A stretch of 64,000 bases of DNA from Macellibacteroides fermentans (GCF_013409575.1 NZ_JACCCY010000002.1:866001-930000), one strand, 5' to 3'. Counted from the stretch's first letter, positions 7,130 through 17,476 are shown. The notes: generated by a model from the letters alone, not told the origin. Made by a program: numbers and translations.

Positions 7130-9544
7130 TCAGAATTCAGCAATTATTCTTAGATTAAGTTGGCGACCTGTGAGATAATTCGGAACGGCGTATTGCTGGT
7201 TGTAAATGTCGGTCACCCAATAATATGAACTGACATTTTTTATGTTTAAAATATTAAACACATCCACCCCTATCCATATGTTTTTAAGTTTACTCATAAC
7301 TCCACGCTGCATAATATTTTCTGTTGTTCCGGCTATTTGATAAGATAATCCCAGGTCTACTCTTTTATAAGGCGACATACGGAAAAAACCATCTTCGTAT
7401 CCTTTTCTGGGAGCTGTTATGGGTAATCCTCCGGAAAGCACTCCTTTAAGATTTAATTTAACCTTTTTATAACCAGGAAAATAGTCTTGAAAAAATAGGG
7501 AAACATTATACCCCTGACTATTTGGCATTGGAACTGTTACCTTGTCTCTGATTGTTTGTTCTGCTTTCATGATTGAAAAGCTCAGCCATGAGTCGGTTCC
7601 GGGAACAAATTCGCCAAAAAACTTAACGTCCATCCCTAACGCATAGCCATTGGCGCAGTTTTCACCGTAATATCTTATCTTTACATTGTCTACGGTATAA
7701 GGATTAAGTTTATCCATCATTTTGTAGTAAATTTCAGTTGATATTTTGAAGTTTCGTTCGGCTGCGCGGAATGTGTAATCTCCCCCTAATATAAAATGAA
7801 CTGATTGCTGAGATTTCAGAGCATCATTTAAAACTACAACATTATTGGACTGCTCATCTTGTTTGGTAACACGCATTTCTTTGTAAAAAGGAGACTGATA
7901 GTAAATGCCGGAGGCAAAACGGAATGTAAGATCCTGATTGAAGTTAGGAATAAAGCCGATTGAAGCACGCGGGCTGAAAATGAATTCTTTATTGAAACTC
8001 CAATAACTTCCCCGGATACCAGCTACCAATGTAAATAATCCATGCTTGGTCCTGAATTTGAAATTGTCTTGCAGGTAACCGGAAGTCCGGCTGCTTTCCA
8101 GCTTATTGTTAGAATACAGATTTGTAATAAGACTTACCTCCGATCCTGTGTAAGGTAAAGAATATCCAGCTGAATCACGTTTTTCCCACTCATTAATTCG
8201 GTCTTTTATCTTCTCGAGTTGAACATTAACTCCCCACTTCAAGGTGTTGTTTTTTAATTTGCTTTCACCATAATGCCCAATAGTGATGATGTTGGAGTTG
8301 AGTCTGTTTCTTGCATGTTCGTGATAGGTTCCAACCTCCAAAGCAGAAGATGCGTCGTCGTCCGTATTGTTCTCTTCACCTAAATCATTCAACCAGTATT
8401 CGCCTGAAATATCATACGTTTCTTCTTCTTTGCTTGAAAACGCGGAGGCTTGAAGACCTAACTCCGTTTGCTCGGTCAGCCTTTTTTTTATTACCATTGC
8501 ACCAAAGAGAGTTTCAAACTTATCCTGTTCACGTCCATCAAAATAAACCTTAAATTTTTTAATCATAGACGTTGTTCCAAAAGAAGTTTCGCGTGTAAAA
8601 GGTGTGAATTTGTAATTATTTATTGAGACGTTTCCTAAGAAATTGACATCCAACGTTGGAGTGATCTGATAAGTTATATACGATTGTAAGTCAACAAAAG
8701 TAGGATTGAACTCAGCGTCTGTATCCATTGTATTCAATAGCGATTGGTTTGTTTTGTAACGGATACCGGTGATTTGAGTTAATTTGCCGATGCTGCTTCC
8801 AACATAAGCGCTTGCACCAAGAAAGCTCAGAGCAGCTGAACCTTCCAGTGATTTAGGCTTTTTGTAATTGATATCCAAAACCGAGCTCATCTTATCTCCG
8901 TAACGTGCCTCAAACCCTCCGGCTGAAAAATTGACAGACTCGGTGAGTTCAGGATTGATAAAGCTTAGTCCCTCCTGTTGGCCGGACCGGATCAGCAAGG
9001 GTCTGAACACTTCAATTCCATTAACATATACGATGTTTTCATCATAGCTTCCTCCTCTGACCGAATATTGCGAGCTAAGTTCATTGCTTGATGAAACTCC
9101 GGCATACGTAACCACCAAAGATTCGATACTTCCCCCGGCAGGGTCGGGGAGGAGCCTTATCCGGTTTGCATCCAACGTTTCCATGGTGGTGGTTTGTTTG
9201 CGGATTGCGGTTATTGTTACATCTCCCAAGTTGAGTGATGTACTGTTCATTTGCACATTAAGCCGCATGTCACGGTCGGCTTTGGGTATTATGCGTTCGG
9301 CCTTGTTGTATCCCAGACACGAATAAACAAGAGTGAGCGAATCTCCGGCAGCCACATGTAAAGCATAAAAGCCTTTGTCGTTGCTCATTGATCCGTTCAG
9401 AGAATTTTTTACACGGATGTTTACAAGTTCAATAGGATTACCATCCGCGTCGCGTACGTACCCGGAAATTTTGATCCGCTCTTGAGCCAGCGTGGTTGCG
9501 GAAATGATAATATATAGCAGTGCTGCAATCGCACGTATTTTCAT
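7130..9544 (-). CDS. TonB-dependent outer-membrane receptor with carboxypeptidase-like N-terminal domain
   Basis: An 804-aa outer-membrane protein. Residues 1-20 are a signal peptide. Residues 22-105 form a carboxypeptidase-regulatory-like beta domain (ISGYVRDADGNPIELVNIRV), followed by a plug domain (about 115-225, with YSVRGGSYDENIVYVNGIEV) and a 22-strand-type barrel ending in the aromatic-rich LNLRIIAEF. It imports an unknown ligand using TonB energy. It is not next to a SusD gene and lacks an STN domain, so it is not of the SusC type. It stands alone, divergent from the nitroreductase. Confidence 0.9.
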   Translation of the reverse strand: MKIRAIAALLYIIISATTLAQERIKISGYVRDADGNPIELVNIRVKNSLNGSMSNDKGFYALHVAAGDSLTLVYSCLGYNKAERIIPKADRDMRLNVQMNSTSLNLGDVTITAIRKQTTTMETLDANRIRLLPDPAGGSIESLVVTYAGVSSSNELSSQYSVRGGSYDENIVYVNGIEVFRPLLIRSGQQEGLSFINPELTESVNFSAGGFEARYGDKMSSVLDINYKKPKSLEGSAALSFLGASAYVGSSIGKLTQITGIRYKTNQSLLNTMDTDAEFNPTFVDLQSYITYQITPTLDVNFLGNVSINNYKFTPFTRETSFGTTSMIKKFKVYFDGREQDKFETLFGAMVIKKRLTEQTELGLQASAFSSKEEETYDISGEYWLNDLGEENNTDDDASSALEVGTYHEHARNRLNSNIITIGHYGESKLKNNTLKWGVNVQLEKIKDRINEWEKRDSAGYSLPYTGSEVSLITNLYSNNKLESSRTSGYLQDNFKFRTKHGLFTLVAGIRGSYWSFNKEFIFSPRASIGFIPNFNQDLTFRFASGIYYQSPFYKEMRVTKQDEQSNNVVVLNDALKSQQSVHFILGGDYTFRAAERNFKISTEIYYKMMDKLNPYTVDNVKIRYYGENCANGYALGMDVKFFGEFVPGTDSWLSFSIMKAEQTIRDKVTVPMPNSQGYNVSLFFQDYFPGYKKVKLNLKGVLSGGLPITAPRKGYEDGFFRMSPYKRVDLGLSYQIAGTTENIMQRGVMSKLKNIWIGVDVFNILNIKNVSSYYWVTDIYNQQYAVPNYLTGRQLNLRIIAEF

Positions 9545-9617
9545 ATTCTGTATCTTACTAGTAATACTTAACGAGAAAAAAAGAAGAAGCGTATACCCGG
9601 AGTGATAAAAATATTAT

Positions 9618-9625
9618 TAATTTTG
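9618..9625 (+). promoter_or_regulatory. Putative promoter of the nitroreductase gene cluster
   Basis: TAATTTTG matches TAnnTTTG and lies 38 bases before the nitroreductase ATG. Confidence 0.5.
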
Positions 9626-9662
9626 TCGAAATTCAAACAATTTATCATCTAAATAGAGAATA

Positions 9663-10223
9663 ATGGAGAGCTTTGCAGAACTGATTAAAAAAAGAAGAAG
9701 TATCAGAAAGTTTACAAACCAGCTACTTAGCCCCGAACAAGTTGAATCGTTATTAAAAGCAGCATTAATGGCGCCATCTTCAAAACGAAGTAATGCGTGG
9801 CAGTTTGTACTCGTAGAAAATAAAGAGATGTTGCAGAAGCTGGCATCTTGTAAGAAGAACGGCTCTTCTTTTCTTGAAACATCTGCACTTGCCATTGTTG
9901 TGTTGGCTAACCCAATGGAAAGTGATGTATGGGTTGAAGATGCATCGGTTGCCTCTATTTATATCCAACTTCAGGCCGAAGATTTGGGCTTAGGCAGTTG
10001 TTGGTGCCAGATTAGAAATCGTGAAACAGCCGGAGAGACTGATTCTGCTCAATATGTAAGAGACTTGCTGGATATACCATACCAGATGGAAGTACTTTCT
10101 ATTATCGGAGTTGGTTATAAAGACCAAGACAGGAAGCCATTTGATGAAACACATTTGCAGTGGGAAAAGATTCACATAGATAAATTTGTTTTTCCATCCG
10201 AATCAGAATCCTCTGAGTCATGA
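9663..10223 (+). CDS. Nitroreductase family flavoprotein
   Basis: A 186-aa FMN-dependent oxidoreductase of the nitroreductase superfamily. The N-terminal KKRRSIRKFTNQLLSP and the MAPSSKRSNAWQFVLVEN segment contribute flavin-binding residues, and GLGSCWCQIRNRE lies in the second half. The physiological substrate cannot be told from sequence. Its stop overlaps the next start in an ATGA arrangement, implying translational coupling with the DUF2520 gene. Confidence 0.9.
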   Translation: MESFAELIKKRRSIRKFTNQLLSPEQVESLLKAALMAPSSKRSNAWQFVLVENKEMLQKLASCKKNGSSFLETSALAIVVLANPMESDVWVEDASVASIYIQLQAEDLGLGSCWCQIRNRETAGETDSAQYVRDLLDIPYQMEVLSIIGVGYKDQDRKPFDETHLQWEKIHIDKFVFPSESESSES

Positions 10224-10987
10224 AAGTGGTGTTTATCGGATCTGGAAACCTTGCTACCCACCTTTCTCTGGCAATGAAAGGGGCTGGGATTGAAGTCGTC
10301 CAGGTTTACAGTCAGACAGAATCCCATGCAAGTTTGCTAGCCAATAAACTTTCATGCAGTTTTACTACCGAACCAGAGTCCATTGTAATCGATGCTGATA
10401 TTTATATATTTTCAGTCAAAGATTCTGCCTTACTTGATTTGATTCATAAAATTCCCCAAAATAAAGGTCTTTGGCTTCATACTGCGGGAAGTGTTCCGAT
10501 GGGTGTGTTTGAAGGATATAATGACAGGTATGGGGTATTATATCCTTTGCAGACGTTCAGTAAAAACAGAGATATAGATTTTAGTATTGTGCCGGTGTTT
10601 ATTGAATCAAATTCTGCCGGCGACGAAGCATATTTGTTATCTTTTGCAGGTAAGCTTACAAGACAGGTAATCTCTCTTTCTTCGGAAAAGAGAAAACATT
10701 TGCATCTTGCAGCTGTATGGGCTTGTAATTTTACGAATCACATGTATTTGATGGCATCTAAAATATTGCAGGAACAAAGTTTGTCCGAGGCATTTCTTTT
10801 GCCCCTTATTGATGAAACAGCAGCCAAGGTGCATCAGCTTTCTGCCCGCGAGGCGCAAACCGGACCGGCAATCAGATATGATGAAAATATTATTGAAAAA
10901 CATATAGAGCTTCTTTCCGACCCGAATATGAAAGAGCTTTACCGGTTAATCAGCCGGAATATACATAAAGAATCCAGCAATGAGTAG
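10220..10987 (+). CDS. Rossmann-like and DUF2520 domain protein
   Basis: A 255-aa protein with an N-terminal NADP-binding Rossmann fold (VVFIGSGNLATHLS at residues 3-16) and a C-terminal helical DUF2520 domain (LHLAAVWACNFTNHMYLMA). It resembles F420-dependent oxidoreductase or ketopantoate-reductase-like proteins, but no reaction is assigned to this family. It overlaps both neighbours by a few bases, in a conserved nitroreductase-DUF2520-KdsC-like-Maf order. Confidence 0.85.
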   Translation: MKVVFIGSGNLATHLSLAMKGAGIEVVQVYSQTESHASLLANKLSCSFTTEPESIVIDADIYIFSVKDSALLDLIHKIPQNKGLWLHTAGSVPMGVFEGYNDRYGVLYPLQTFSKNRDIDFSIVPVFIESNSAGDEAYLLSFAGKLTRQVISLSSEKRKHLHLAAVWACNFTNHMYLMASKILQEQSLSEAFLLPLIDETAAKVHQLSAREAQTGPAIRYDENIIEKHIELLSDPNMKELYRLISRNIHKESSNE

Positions 10988-11501
10988 TATAAATTATGAT
11001 TTAAGAAAAATCAGAGGGTTTATCTTTGATGTGGATGGAGTTCTTTCTAAAGACGTCATACCTCTGCATCCCAACGGAGATCCGATGCGTACTGTTAATA
11101 TTAAAGACGGGTATGCCTTACAGCTTGCTGTAAAGAAAGGATATCAGGTCGCAATCATAACCGGAGGGTATACCGATTCTGTGAAAATGCGTTTTGAACG
11201 TTTGGGGGTTAAGTATATCTATATGAGGAGCTCCGTTAAGATGAAAGATTATACTGATTTTATGAATCGTACCGGTTTAAAACCTGAAGAGGTCCTGTAT
11301 GCAGGAGATGATATTCCTGATTATGAAGTAATGAAGCTGGTTGGCTTGCCTGTAGCGCCAGCGGATGCAGCTTCCGAAATAAAGGATATTTCGCTTTACA
11401 TCTCATCCAAAAACGGTGGAGAGGGAATTGCACGTGATGTGATAGAGCAAACGATGAAAACACAGGGAACATGGCTGACGGGAGAAGCGTTCGGTTGGTA
11501 A
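10980..11501 (+). CDS. KdsC-like HAD phosphatase (3-deoxy-D-manno-octulosonate-8-phosphate phosphatase family)
   Basis: A 173-aa type C0 HAD hydrolase. The nucleophile motif FDVDGVLS (Asp17, Asp19) is followed by AIITGG, an SVKMKD segment and YAGDDIPDYEVM, the four HAD motifs. The family removes phosphate from KDO-8-phosphate in lipopolysaccharide core synthesis; this specificity is inferred from family. It overlaps the DUF2520 gene by 8 bp and is followed by maf after 43 bp. Confidence 0.85.
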   Translation: MSSINYDLRKIRGFIFDVDGVLSKDVIPLHPNGDPMRTVNIKDGYALQLAVKKGYQVAIITGGYTDSVKMRFERLGVKYIYMRSSVKMKDYTDFMNRTGLKPEEVLYAGDDIPDYEVMKLVGLPVAPADAASEIKDISLYISSKNGGEGIARDVIEQTMKTQGTWLTGEAFGW

Positions 11502-11544
11502 TTCCTGGAAAATATTAAAATATAATTGAAAAACACAGAAACCT

Positions 11545-12126
11545 ATGTTGTCCAATCTAGATAAGTATAGAATAATCTTAGCATCCAATTCTCCCAGAAG
11601 AAAAGAATTGTTGGCCGGCTTGGATATCTCTTTCGAAGTTAAAGTAAATGGAGATGTTGATGAATCATATCCCGAAGCATTGTCCCCCGAAGAGATACCT
11701 ATGTATGTCGCACAGAAAAAGGCAGATGCCTATGCCCCTTTTTTGCAAGAAGACGAATTGCTTATTACCGCAGATACGGTAGTCTGGACTTTTGAAGAGA
11801 TTCTTGGAAAACCATCTGACCGCGAAGACGCAATTAAGATGCTGATGAAATTATCCAACCGTGTTCATGAAGTAATAACAGGTGTTTGTATTGTTACAAA
11901 GAACAAAAGTACTAATTTTTCTGTCTCGTCTGCCGTGAGTTTCGGTTATCTGGAGCTGTCTGATATTGAATATTACGTAGATAAATATAAACCTTATGAT
12001 AAAGCCGGATCCTATGGAATACAAGAGTGGATCGGATATATCGGAGCAGAAGCGATTAATGGGTCGTTTTTTAATGTAATGGGATTGCCTGTTCAGAGGC
12101 TCTACCGCGAACTAAAAGCCTTTTAA
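11545..12126 (+). CDS. Maf-like nucleoside triphosphate pyrophosphatase
   Basis: A 193-aa member of the Maf family, which hydrolyses dTTP, UTP or modified nucleotides to monophosphates. The N-terminal ILASNSPRRKELLAGL is the family signature, with ITADTVVW and ILGKPSDREDAIKML carrying the catalytic Asp and Lys. The dTTP/UTP-type (YhdE) subgroup is likely. It is the last gene of the cluster, and its stop lies inside a hairpin shared with the convergent penicillin-binding protein gene. Confidence 0.93.
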   Translation: MLSNLDKYRIILASNSPRRKELLAGLDISFEVKVNGDVDESYPEALSPEEIPMYVAQKKADAYAPFLQEDELLITADTVVWTFEEILGKPSDREDAIKMLMKLSNRVHEVITGVCIVTKNKSTNFSVSSAVSFGYLELSDIEYYVDKYKPYDKAGSYGIQEWIGYIGAEAINGSFFNVMGLPVQRLYRELKAF

Positions 12127-12134
12127 GTTCGCGG
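12105..12134. terminator. Hairpin between convergent maf and PBP genes
   Basis: CCGCGAACT at 12105-12113 is the exact inverse of AGTTCGCGG at 12126-12134. Short A and T stretches sit inside the stem. The hairpin overlaps the maf stop codon and could act on both strands, although it has no long external T-run. Confidence 0.55.
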
Positions 12135-12147
12135 CAGAACAGCTGAT

Positions 12148-14493
12148 TTATTTAAAGATATCATCAATACCTCCGGATTCTTCGGGGGTATTATTTTCTT
12201 GTTCTGAAACAGGTTTACCACATGGATTACTGTATTTCTCCGGAACTTCAAAAACTTCACTTTCCAGATAACCCAAGGATTTGTCGGCATATACTTTCTG
12301 CATAAACAGACCATAAATCGGTAAAGCCATGCTGGCTCCCTGTCCTTCGTTCAACCGATCGAAGTGAATGGATCTGTCTTCACCACCAACCCAACATCCG
12401 GCAACCAGGCTAGGGGTAAATCCCATATACCAACCGTCGGAATTGTTTTGAGTAGTTCCGGTTTTACCACCCATCTGAGCTGTAATGTTGTATCTGTATC
12501 TGATACGGCTGGCAGTACCACCGTCTACAACACTCCGTAGCATATATAACATTTTGTACGAGGCCTCCTCTGTAAGGACTTCACTCATTGTTGGTGTGAA
12601 GCTTGCAATTGTATTGCCGAACTGATCCTCAATACGGGTAACGTAGACCGGATCAACCCGAATCCCTTTGTTGGCAAACGTAGTATATCCGGTAACCATT
12701 TCGCCTACCGAAACGTCTGGCGTTCCTAAACACACCGATATTACCGGATCTATGTAATTCTTTAATCCAAAGGAATGAAGTAAACGTACAAATGTATATG
12801 GAGAAAGCTGCCCCATCAGATAGGCTGTTACCCAGTTGGAGGAATTTTGCAACCCCCACTTAATTGTAACAGTTTCACCAACGCGCTTTGCTCCGGCATT
12901 TCTTGGAACCCATAGGTTTCCGTTTTCATCCCGAAGTTGTTGCTGCACATGCAACATTTCATCGCAAGGTGTAAAGCCGTCAATCATGGCAAGAGAATAC
13001 AGGAACGGTTTCATGGTAGAACCAATCTGACGCCGACCACCATTTACCATATCATATTGGAAATCGTTATAGTCGATGCCGCCTACATATGCTTTGACAT
13101 GTCCGCTATGCGGGTCCATAGCCATAAAGGCACTGCGAAGGAATGATTTGTGATAACGTATGGAATCCCAGGGAGACATGATCGTATCGACTGGGCCATT
13201 CCAGCTAAATACCCGCATTTCTTCAGGCTTTTTAAATTCCGCTTTAATCTCTTCCATGCTTAAACCATTTGCTTTCAATGTACGATACCTATCGGTTTGT
13301 TGCATAGCACGTGTAAGAATGGTATCAACCTGTCCCAATCGTAAATCTCTGGAAAAAGGAGCATAATCTCTTTTTGCTTTTTCCTGGAAGAACATGGGTT
13401 GTAATGTACCGCCTACATGTTCTCTTACGGCATCTTCTGCATACTTTTGCATGCGGGAATCTATTGTGGTATAGATTCGTAGTCCGTCGTCATATAGGTT
13501 ATAGTAGTCTCCATTGGCTTTTTTATTCTTATTACACCATCCATAAAGAGGATTGGTTTCCCAAGCTAACGAGTCTTCCGAGAATTTTTGCGACTGCCAG
13601 CTGGCATAGTTACTCCTTTTAGGTTTTTTTGCTGTAAGGGTCATGCGAAGATATTCCCTAAAGTAGGCTGCAAGTCCTTCTTTGTGGTCCATTGGTGTAA
13701 ATTTTACCTTTAGAGGTAACGACGACAGCGAATCTCGTTCCTGTTTGGTAATATAATCGGCTTTATACATTTGATCCAAAACAACATTTCGCCGGCCTTT
13801 GGTGCGTTCGTTATGACGAATCGGGTTATAGTACGAAGGATTTTTACACATACCCACAAGCGTGGCAGCTTCTTCAATCTTTAATGCTTTTGGCGTGGTA
13901 CTAAAATAAACCCTGGCAGCCGATTGGATACCCACTGCATTATATAGGAAATCGAACTTATTCAGATACATATTGATGATCTCCTCTTTTGTATAGAATC
14001 GCTCCAGTTGTACGGCGATTACCCACTCAATAGGCTTTTGAAACAAACGTTCAACCACGTTGTCTGCACTAGGTGAAAAAAGTTGTTTTGCCAACTGTTG
14101 TGTGATGGTACTTCCACCACCTCCGCTTTTTTGCATCAGGATTCCTCGTTTTACAATGGCACGGAAAAGTCCTGCTACGTCGATTCCGGAGTGGTCTGTA
14201 AACCGCTTGTCTTCTGTTGCGATAAGGGCTTTGACCAGTTCGGGCGAGAGGTCTTTGTAGTTTACAAATAAACGGTTGTCCTTACTGTGGGCATAGCTAC
14301 CCAATGTTTTTCCATCGGTGGAAATTATTTGAGAAGCATATTTGTCAATTGGATTTTCCAATTGTTCAACAGGAGGCATGTAGCCTACCGAACCATTGGC
14401 TATGGCAATAAAAAGCAATACTGCTACACAAGCTGCTGCAGCGTAGAATACCCAAAAACCAATAATGATCTTTTTACGAGCGTTTGATGTCAT
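12148..14493 (-). CDS. Class A penicillin-binding protein (PBP1A-like)
   Basis: A 781-aa bifunctional peptidoglycan synthase of the inner membrane. One membrane helix lies at about residues 9-32. The GT51 glycosyltransferase domain has its catalytic Glu in EDKRFTDH (Glu94) and GGGSTITQQLAKQLF. The transpeptidase domain has the Ser-x-x-Lys motif in GSTMKPF (about residue 491), SSN in LQNSSNWV, and KTGTTQ at about residue 675. All catalytic motifs are intact. A second paralogue lies at 22062-24473 on the same strand. Confidence 0.96.
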   Translation of the reverse strand: MTSNARKKIIIGFWVFYAAAACVAVLLFIAIANGSVGYMPPVEQLENPIDKYASQIISTDGKTLGSYAHSKDNRLFVNYKDLSPELVKALIATEDKRFTDHSGIDVAGLFRAIVKRGILMQKSGGGGSTITQQLAKQLFSPSADNVVERLFQKPIEWVIAVQLERFYTKEEIINMYLNKFDFLYNAVGIQSAARVYFSTTPKALKIEEAATLVGMCKNPSYYNPIRHNERTKGRRNVVLDQMYKADYITKQERDSLSSLPLKVKFTPMDHKEGLAAYFREYLRMTLTAKKPKRSNYASWQSQKFSEDSLAWETNPLYGWCNKNKKANGDYYNLYDDGLRIYTTIDSRMQKYAEDAVREHVGGTLQPMFFQEKAKRDYAPFSRDLRLGQVDTILTRAMQQTDRYRTLKANGLSMEEIKAEFKKPEEMRVFSWNGPVDTIMSPWDSIRYHKSFLRSAFMAMDPHSGHVKAYVGGIDYNDFQYDMVNGGRRQIGSTMKPFLYSLAMIDGFTPCDEMLHVQQQLRDENGNLWVPRNAGAKRVGETVTIKWGLQNSSNWVTAYLMGQLSPYTFVRLLHSFGLKNYIDPVISVCLGTPDVSVGEMVTGYTTFANKGIRVDPVYVTRIEDQFGNTIASFTPTMSEVLTEEASYKMLYMLRSVVDGGTASRIRYRYNITAQMGGKTGTTQNNSDGWYMGFTPSLVAGCWVGGEDRSIHFDRLNEGQGASMALPIYGLFMQKVYADKSLGYLESEVFEVPEKYSNPCGKPVSEQENNTPEESGGIDDIFK

Positions 14494-14522
14494 CTTTTTT
14501 ACCTTCTTTCATTATAAAACCG

Positions 14523-14530
14523 CAAAGGTA
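14523..14530 (-). promoter_or_regulatory. Putative promoter of the first PBP gene
   Basis: Minus-strand TACCTTTG matches TAnnTTTG and lies 30 bases before the ATG. Confidence 0.5.
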
Positions 14531-14634
14531 ACTATTTCCTGTTATAATTATTGTTAATCCAATAAACATAATCTTTAAACTAAAAAACAATGATAAAAAA
14601 AGGCTGCCGACTATATCGTCTCTGATTTTTTCCA

Positions 14635-14642
14635 TACTTTTG
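14635..14642 (+). promoter_or_regulatory. Putative pyrBI operon promoter
   Basis: TACTTTTG matches TAnnTTTG and ends 23 bases before the pyrB ATG. I see no leader-peptide attenuator of the enterobacterial pyrBI type. Confidence 0.5.
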
Positions 14643-14665
14643 TGACATAAGCAGTGATATAGCAT

Positions 14666-15580
14666 ATGAAAAGTAAAAGTTTAGTTTCGATCGATCAATG
14701 TACCAAGGAGGACATTCTTCGTATTCTGGATAATGCCAGAAAGTTTGAAGATAATCCAAATCGGAATTTGTTGGAAGGCAAAGTAGCGGCAACGCTCTTT
14801 TTTGAACCGTCCACCCGCACCCGTTTGAGTTTTGAAACCGCAATCAACCGTTTAGGCGGTAAAGTGATTGGTTTTCAGGATGCTTCAACTACCAGTTCTT
14901 CCAAGGGAGAAACCTTAAAGGATACCATCCTTATGGTTAGTAACTATGCAGATCTGATTGTAATGAGGCATCATCTTGAAGGAGCAGCGAAATATGCATC
15001 CGAAATTACAGATATTCCAATCATCAATGCCGGAGATGGAGCCAATCAACATCCCTCTCAAACCATGTTGGATTTATATTCCATACAGAAGACTCAAGGC
15101 AAACTTACCGATCTTACCATTACCATGGTGGGGGATCTTAAATACGGACGTACGGTACATTCTTTAATCAGCGGGATGTCGCATTTTAATCCTACTTTTC
15201 ATTTTGTAGCACCAGACGAATTGCGAATGCCCGACGAGTATAAGTTGTTTTGCGACAAGCACAACATAAAGTATTATGAACACACCGCTTTCTCGGAAGA
15301 GGTTATCAACGAGACAGATATCTTGTATATGACACGTGTCCAACGCGAACGGTTTACAGACCTCGAAGAGTATCAGAGAGTGAAGAATGTATATATCCTG
15401 AAAAGTCAGATGCTGGAGAATAGCAAAGATAATTTGCGTGTTTTGCATCCGCTGCCACGGGTAAATGAAATTGCGTATGATGTAGACGATAGTCCTAAAG
15501 CCTATTACATACAGCAGGCACGAAATGGACTTTTTGCCCGTCAGGCCATTATTTGCGAAGTGTTAGGAATTACTATTTAA
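14666..15580 (+). CDS. pyrB: Aspartate carbamoyltransferase catalytic subunit
   Basis: A 304-aa enzyme that condenses carbamoyl phosphate and aspartate in the second step of pyrimidine synthesis. The carbamoyl-phosphate site [13 protein letters not shown] (Ser49-Arg53) and HPLPRV at residues 261-266 are intact. It is followed after 13 bp by pyrI, so the holoenzyme is probably the regulated dodecamer with CTP feedback. Confidence 0.98.
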   Translation: MKSKSLVSIDQCTKEDILRILDNARKFEDNPNRNLLEGKVAATLFFEPSTRTRLSFETAINRLGGKVIGFQDASTTSSSKGETLKDTILMVSNYADLIVMRHHLEGAAKYASEITDIPIINAGDGANQHPSQTMLDLYSIQKTQGKLTDLTITMVGDLKYGRTVHSLISGMSHFNPTFHFVAPDELRMPDEYKLFCDKHNIKYYEHTAFSEEVINETDILYMTRVQRERFTDLEEYQRVKNVYILKSQMLENSKDNLRVLHPLPRVNEIAYDVDDSPKAYYIQQARNGLFARQAIICEVLGITI

Positions 15581-15593
15581 AAGCAGTACAGTT

Positions 15594-16058
15594 ATGTCAG
15601 CAGAAAAGAAAAAAGAGTTGCAGGTTGCCGCTTTGGAGAACGGTACCGCCATTGATCATATTCCCCCCCGTCAGCTATTTAAGGTAGCTGACATGTTAAG
15701 TTTGAAGGAACTTGAAAACACAATTACAATCGGGAACAATTTCCATAGTAAAAAGATGGGAAGCAAAGGTATTATCAAAATTGCCGATAAGTTTTTTGAA
15801 GAAGATGTGATTAACCGCATCGCCCTGATAGCTCCTAATGTAATTCTGAATATCATCCGCGATTACGAGGTTGTTGAGAAGAAAACTGTTGAACTCCCTG
15901 ATGAACTGGTTGGGCTGGTTAAATGTAACAATCCCAAATGCATTACGAACAACGAACCGATGCCAACCCGCTTTGATGTGATAGATAAGGAGTCGGGAAC
16001 CGTAAAATGCCGTTACTGCGAACGAAAAATAAATAAAGAAGATATTATTATTTTATGA
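15594..16058 (+). CDS. pyrI: Aspartate carbamoyltransferase regulatory subunit
   Basis: A 154-aa allosteric partner of PyrB. The N-terminal nucleotide-binding domain begins with [10 protein letters not shown]. The C-terminal zinc domain has four cysteines at residues 111, 116, 139 and 142, which hold the contacts to the catalytic chain. Its stop overlaps the start of the flavin reductase gene. Confidence 0.97.
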   Translation: MSAEKKKELQVAALENGTAIDHIPPRQLFKVADMLSLKELENTITIGNNFHSKKMGSKGIIKIADKFFEEDVINRIALIAPNVILNIIRDYEVVEKKTVELPDELVGLVKCNNPKCITNNEPMPTRFDVIDKESGTVKCRYCERKINKEDIIIL

Positions 16059-16621
16059 AGCAAGACTGGAAGCCGGGTACAATGATCTATCCGGTACCTG
16101 CCGTAATGGTGAGTTGTGGCAGCGAACCTTCCGAGTACAATATTATAACTGTCAGCTGGGTCGGTACTATATGTACCAATCCGGCTATGTGTTATATATC
16201 CATACGGCCCGGACGGCATTCGTATCCGATTCTAAAAAAGAATATGGAATTTGTAATCAATCTTACTACCCGAGAAATGGCTTATGCAACCGATTGGTGC
16301 GGTGTAAGTTCCGGTAAAGATTATAACAAATTTAATGAAATGAATCTTACTCCCGGCAAGTCAAAGTTAGTCAGTGCACCTATAATTGAAGAGTCTCCTC
16401 TTTGTATTGAATGCCGGGTGAAAGAGGTATTAGCACTTGGAAGCCACGATATGTTTATTGCCGATGTGGTAAATGTACAGGCAGACGATGCCTACCTCGA
16501 TCCAGAAACAGGGGCTTTCGATATGCAAAGAGCCGATTTGTTGGCGTATTCTCATGGAAAGTATTATGGATTAGGAGAGCTGATCGGTAAATTCGGCTGG
16601 TCGGTTAAAAAGAAAAAATAA
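16055..16621 (+). CDS. Flavin reductase family protein
   Basis: A 188-aa FMN-binding split-barrel protein of the flavin reductase-like family ([44 protein letters not shown]). Such proteins reduce flavin with NAD(P)H or serve as electron carriers. The partner is unknown. The 4-bp overlap with pyrI suggests cotranscription rather than a pyrimidine-specific role. Confidence 0.88.
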   Translation: MKQDWKPGTMIYPVPAVMVSCGSEPSEYNIITVSWVGTICTNPAMCYISIRPGRHSYPILKKNMEFVINLTTREMAYATDWCGVSSGKDYNKFNEMNLTPGKSKLVSAPIIEESPLCIECRVKEVLALGSHDMFIADVVNVQADDAYLDPETGAFDMQRADLLAYSHGKYYGLGELIGKFGWSVKKKK

Positions 16622-16629
16622 ATATTGAA

Positions 16630-17346
16630 ATGAAGAAATTAGGTATACTTACAGTATTGTTGATTATTGCATTTACTGGAGGAGCTCAGACACAGAAAAA
16701 CGAAACAGAAGGTTTTTCGTTTGGAGCGAAACTCGGGTTCAGCTCAACACTTCCTATTATCAACTCGTTGACAATAGAAGGGGTAGAGGCGCAAAATGTG
16801 AATCTTCAATACAAAGTAGGTTACCTTGCTGCACTGTTTTGCCGTATAAATATCGACCGTTTTTTTATTATGCCGGGTGTGGAATGGAACCACGCAGACG
16901 GAAGTATCAACTATTCGTTGCCTGATGGTATAGATCAAACGTATCTTAAAAGTACATATGCAGTCTCTTCAGAAGGATTCAATGTGGAGACAAATACAAT
17001 TGAAGTGCCGGTGCTTTTAGGGTTCAATATGGTAAAATCTTATCCTTATTGTCTCAGTTTTCAGGCCGGACCCAAATTAAGGTACAGGGTTACGGAAGAT
17101 TTTTCACCTGTAGGTAATCCGGAAACTTTTAAGCTGTCGGGCGAAAGCAAACCATATGGTGTTAATGCCGTAACCGGAGTGTCGGTAAGTATTTGGCGGA
17201 TGTTCTTTGATTTTTATTATGAATTCGGTATCAATCAATCCAAAACAGATTTCTCTTATCAAACCACTCTTTTACCCTACGAAAGTAACTTCAGTTTGAA
17301 GAACAGAACCAATAAAATGAGTTTTTCCCTCGGAATATTGTTTTAA
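16630..17346 (+). CDS. Outer-membrane beta-barrel (porin-like) protein
   Basis: A 238-aa protein with a signal peptide (residues 1-19, ending GGAQ) followed by alternating beta strands and a terminal aromatic residue (SFSLGILF), as in PorT-like or eight-strand outer-membrane beta-barrels. It starts 8 bp after the flavin reductase gene and is probably the last gene of the pyrBI transcript. Ligand and role are not recognisable. Confidence 0.8.
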   Translation: MKKLGILTVLLIIAFTGGAQTQKNETEGFSFGAKLGFSSTLPIINSLTIEGVEAQNVNLQYKVGYLAALFCRINIDRFFIMPGVEWNHADGSINYSLPDGIDQTYLKSTYAVSSEGFNVETNTIEVPVLLGFNMVKSYPYCLSFQAGPKLRYRVTEDFSPVGNPETFKLSGESKPYGVNAVTGVSVSIWRMFFDFYYEFGINQSKTDFSYQTTLLPYESNFSLKNRTNKMSFSLGILF

Positions 17347-17451
17347 TTCCCCGTTTTATTGAGGAAATATTCCACAGTGTTACACATGTTTTCCCCAGTT
17401 ATTTTATAGACACTCTATTTTGTAAATCACTGAATATGAGTTGTTTGATTT

Positions 17452-17476
17452 AAAACAGGACTCCTGGTCCTGTTTT
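17452..17476. repeat. Inverted repeat in the gap after the beta-barrel gene
   Basis: AAAACAGGA at 17452-17460 pairs exactly with TCCTGTTTT at 17468-17476 around a seven-base loop. There is no following T-run. The 269-bp gap from 17347 to 17615 otherwise shows only this and the terminator at 17581; I see no gene in it. Confidence 0.5.
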